NCBI GenBank assembly: GCA_002713285.1
Contig: PAVX01000005.1
Coordinates: forward strand, 11,625 to 20,624
Reading direction: 5' to 3'
Length of the DNA: 9,000 nucleotides
From: Flavobacteriales bacterium
Lineage (GTDB): Bacteria; Bacteroidota; Bacteroidia; Flavobacteriales; TMED113
Shown here: in pieces, positions 8,401 through 9,000 of the stretch
Numbering within the stretch: the stretch's first letter is position 1
Layout: the number at the start of each line of letters is the position of its first letter
Program-made: the position numbers and the translations under genes
Notes under the pieces: model-generated
Database searches by the model: none
What the model was told of the DNA's origin: nothing
What the model saw: the letters and a program-made list of their open reading frames with translations, nothing else

Positions 8401-8738
8401 TTCTCTTTTACTTGTTTTTTATTTCTTCTTTTTTCTGCATATTCAGCAGCATGCTTATCTAATCTTACTGTTAAAAATCTCATAATTCTTTCATCTCTTT
8501 TCAACTCAACTTCTAAATCAGAAATCGTCGCAGGATTTGACTTAAACTGAAATAATACATAAAATCCTGTTTTCTTATTTTGAATAGAGTATTTCATTTT
8601 TTTTAACCCCCATAATTCACTAGCAATCAACTCCGCCTTAAAGGAAGATAGTAAAGTTTTAAATTTCTCCATAGAATCTTTAACTTGATCTTCTGAAAGA
8701 ACGGGATTCAAGATTAAAACTGTTTCATAATTATTCAT
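8397..8738 (-). CDS. rpsF: 30S ribosomal protein bS6
   Basis: A small-subunit protein that binds 16S rRNA only as a complex with bS18. The 113 residues show the ferredoxin-like bS6 fold: the first strand [12 protein letters not shown] (1-12), the [24 protein letters not shown] region (about 43-66, containing the usual G-x-K-K-M-x-Y core), and [16 protein letters not shown] (81-96), followed by a basic tail. The start matches the family N-terminus exactly. It is the first gene of the seven-gene train and has a well-formed promoter (8780-8811) giving a leader of about 35-40 nt. No Shine-Dalgarno is present. Confidence 0.97.
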   Translation of the reverse strand: MNNYETVLILNPVLSEDQVKDSMEKFKTLLSSFKAELIASELWGLKKMKYSIQNKKTGFYVLFQFKSNPATISDLEVELKRDERIMRFLTVRLDKHAAEYAEKRRNKKQVKEK

Positions 8739-8779
8739 AATACCAAACTTGTTAAATTATATTTCTCAAAAATGGACCG

Positions 8780-8811
8780 CAAATTTAATGATTACTATCG
8801 TAATAAACAAA
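8780..8811 (-). promoter_or_regulatory. Predicted promoter of the rpsF train
   Basis: Read on the minus strand there is a -33 element TTTG (8811-8808), a 20-base spacer, and a -7 element TAAATTTG (8787-8780) followed by CGG. Both elements match the Bacteroidota sigma-ABfr consensus (TTTG / TAnnTTTG) with normal spacing. The start of transcription should fall a few bases beyond, near 8775, giving a leader of about 35-40 nt before rpsF. It is the best-formed promoter in the window, fitting a ribosomal-protein transcript. The extended -7 box TAAATTTGCG is identical over 10 bases to that of purB. Confidence 0.75.
8791..8804. repeat. Small palindrome inside the rpsF promoter spacer
   Basis: ATTAC (8791-8795), TATC, GTAAT (8800-8804) is a perfect 5-bp inverted repeat with a 4-base centre. 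It lies wholly between the predicted -33 and -7 elements of the rpsF promoter, the position where a dimeric repressor or a MerR-like activator would act. It is short, and the flanks do not extend the symmetry, so it may be chance. Confidence 0.3.
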
Positions 8812-8881
8812 GTTAATTTATAAATGATGATAATATATTTTATTTTCATTAATTTGTAATTATAATAATAATTGAATGTTT

Positions 8882-8889
8882 TAACTTTA
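8882..8889 (+). promoter_or_regulatory. Weak candidate -7 box for dnaX
   Basis: TAACTTTA matches seven of eight positions of TAnnTTTG, counting the two free positions, and lies 16 bases upstream of the dnaX ATG, much like the purB arrangement. A TTTG at 8853-8856 could serve as -33, but the 25-base spacing is longer than normal. Such boxes are common by chance in sequence this AT-rich. Confidence 0.3.
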
Positions 8890-8905
8890 AATTAGAATTA
8901 AACCA

Positions 8906-9000
8906 ATGAGTGAATACTTAGTCTCTGCACGTAAATATAGACCACTGAAATTTTCTGATGTTGTAGGACAAGAACACATTACAAAAACATTAAACAACGC
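8906..9000 (+). CDS. dnaX: DNA polymerase III subunit gamma/tau, N-terminal fragment
   Basis: The frame opens with ATG at 8906 and runs off the right edge after 31 full codons. The visible protein ([13 protein letters not shown], then [17 protein letters not shown]) is the highly conserved N-terminus of the clamp-loader ATPase: the V-S-A-R-K-Y-R-P and F-x-D-V-V-G-Q-x-x-I-T-x-T-L-x-N-A patterns are diagnostic, and the S-A-R-K-Y-R-P form is common in Bacteroidota. The Walker A motif lies beyond the edge. DnaX loads the sliding clamp at replication forks. It is divergent from the rpsF train and has no visible Shine-Dalgarno. RuvB or other AAA+ loaders share the fold but not this exact opening. 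Confidence 0.93.
   Translation, partial: MSEYLVSARKYRPLKFSDVVGQEHITKTLNN

Larger units (their letters stand above)
8739..8905. other. Divergent intergenic region rpsF / dnaX
   Basis: These 167 AT-rich bases separate the divergent rpsF and dnaX starts. The rpsF-proximal half contains the rpsF promoter and its spacer palindrome. The dnaX-proximal half (about 8812-8905) is nearly all A and T. It shows near-matches to the -7 consensus on the plus strand, TTAATTTG (8849-8856) and TAACTTTA (8882-8889); the latter ends 16 bases before the dnaX ATG and has TTTG (8853-8856) 25 bases upstream of it, rather long spacing. I see no small ORF, RNA gene or terminator hairpin here. Confidence 0.6.

Noticed and set aside
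8291..8485. Plus-strand 64-codon hydrophobic frame spanning the rpsF/rpsR junction
   Set aside because: Antisense to two conserved ribosomal-protein genes; its hydrophobicity comes from reading Lys codons (AAA/AAG) backwards as Phe/Leu.
8739..8779. Possible bS6:bS18-binding autoregulatory leader RNA before rpsF
   Set aside because: The predicted leader is only about 40 nt and nearly all A/U. I could not find the hairpin with the CCG-containing bulge described for this element, so no call is made.
1..9000. Search for mobile elements, CRISPR arrays, tRNA/rRNA, toxin-antitoxin or defence systems
   Set aside because: Nearly all bases are covered by recognisable housekeeping or membrane genes. 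I saw no regular direct-repeat arrays, transposase motifs, clover-leaf sequences or abrupt composition change.

Overview
This is an AT-rich (roughly 70% A+T by eye), very gene-dense stretch of a chromosome from a member of the Bacteroidota, most likely a marine-type flavobacterium with a compact genome. Four things point there: perfect Bacteroidota -7 promoter boxes (TAnnTTTG), no Shine-Dalgarno sequence before any start, a mitochondrial-type aconitase, and flavobacterial-looking bS18, bS6 and DnaX N-termini. The assignment rests on family resemblance, not on a database search.

Layout. Positions 1-690 hold two minus-strand membrane-protein genes: the N-terminal end of an unidentified protein running off the left edge, preceded by a DUF456 protein with a GTG start. 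A short divergent intergenic region (691-771) with an inverted repeat and a -7 box separates them from plus-strand purB (772-2112). purB converges on lhgO so tightly that the two stop codons share one TTAA. From 8738 down to 2109 runs a seven-gene minus-strand train with gaps of at most 25 bases and several overlaps: rpsF, rpsR, rplI, aconitase, a Bax-like glucosaminidase, a UMF1-type MFS transporter and lhgO. A 167-bp divergent region (8739-8905) carries a well-formed rpsF promoter, with a small palindrome in its spacer, and leads into the first 31 codons of dnaX on the plus strand.

How the genes fit together. The train joins a conserved ribosomal-protein cluster (bS6, bS18, bL9) to central metabolism (aconitase, citrate to isocitrate), to cell-wall remodelling (Bax-like) and to a transporter/L-2-hydroxyglutarate oxidase pair that is probably translationally coupled. 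LhgO returns L-2-hydroxyglutarate to 2-oxoglutarate, two steps below aconitase in the TCA cycle, so a metabolic link is plausible but inferred. purB serves purine synthesis and dnaX replication.

I found no mobile element, CRISPR array, tRNA, rRNA or defence system. The region is mainly housekeeping. The points worth a second look are gene arrangement, promoter-associated symmetric sites and the translation-initiation pattern rather than a new system.
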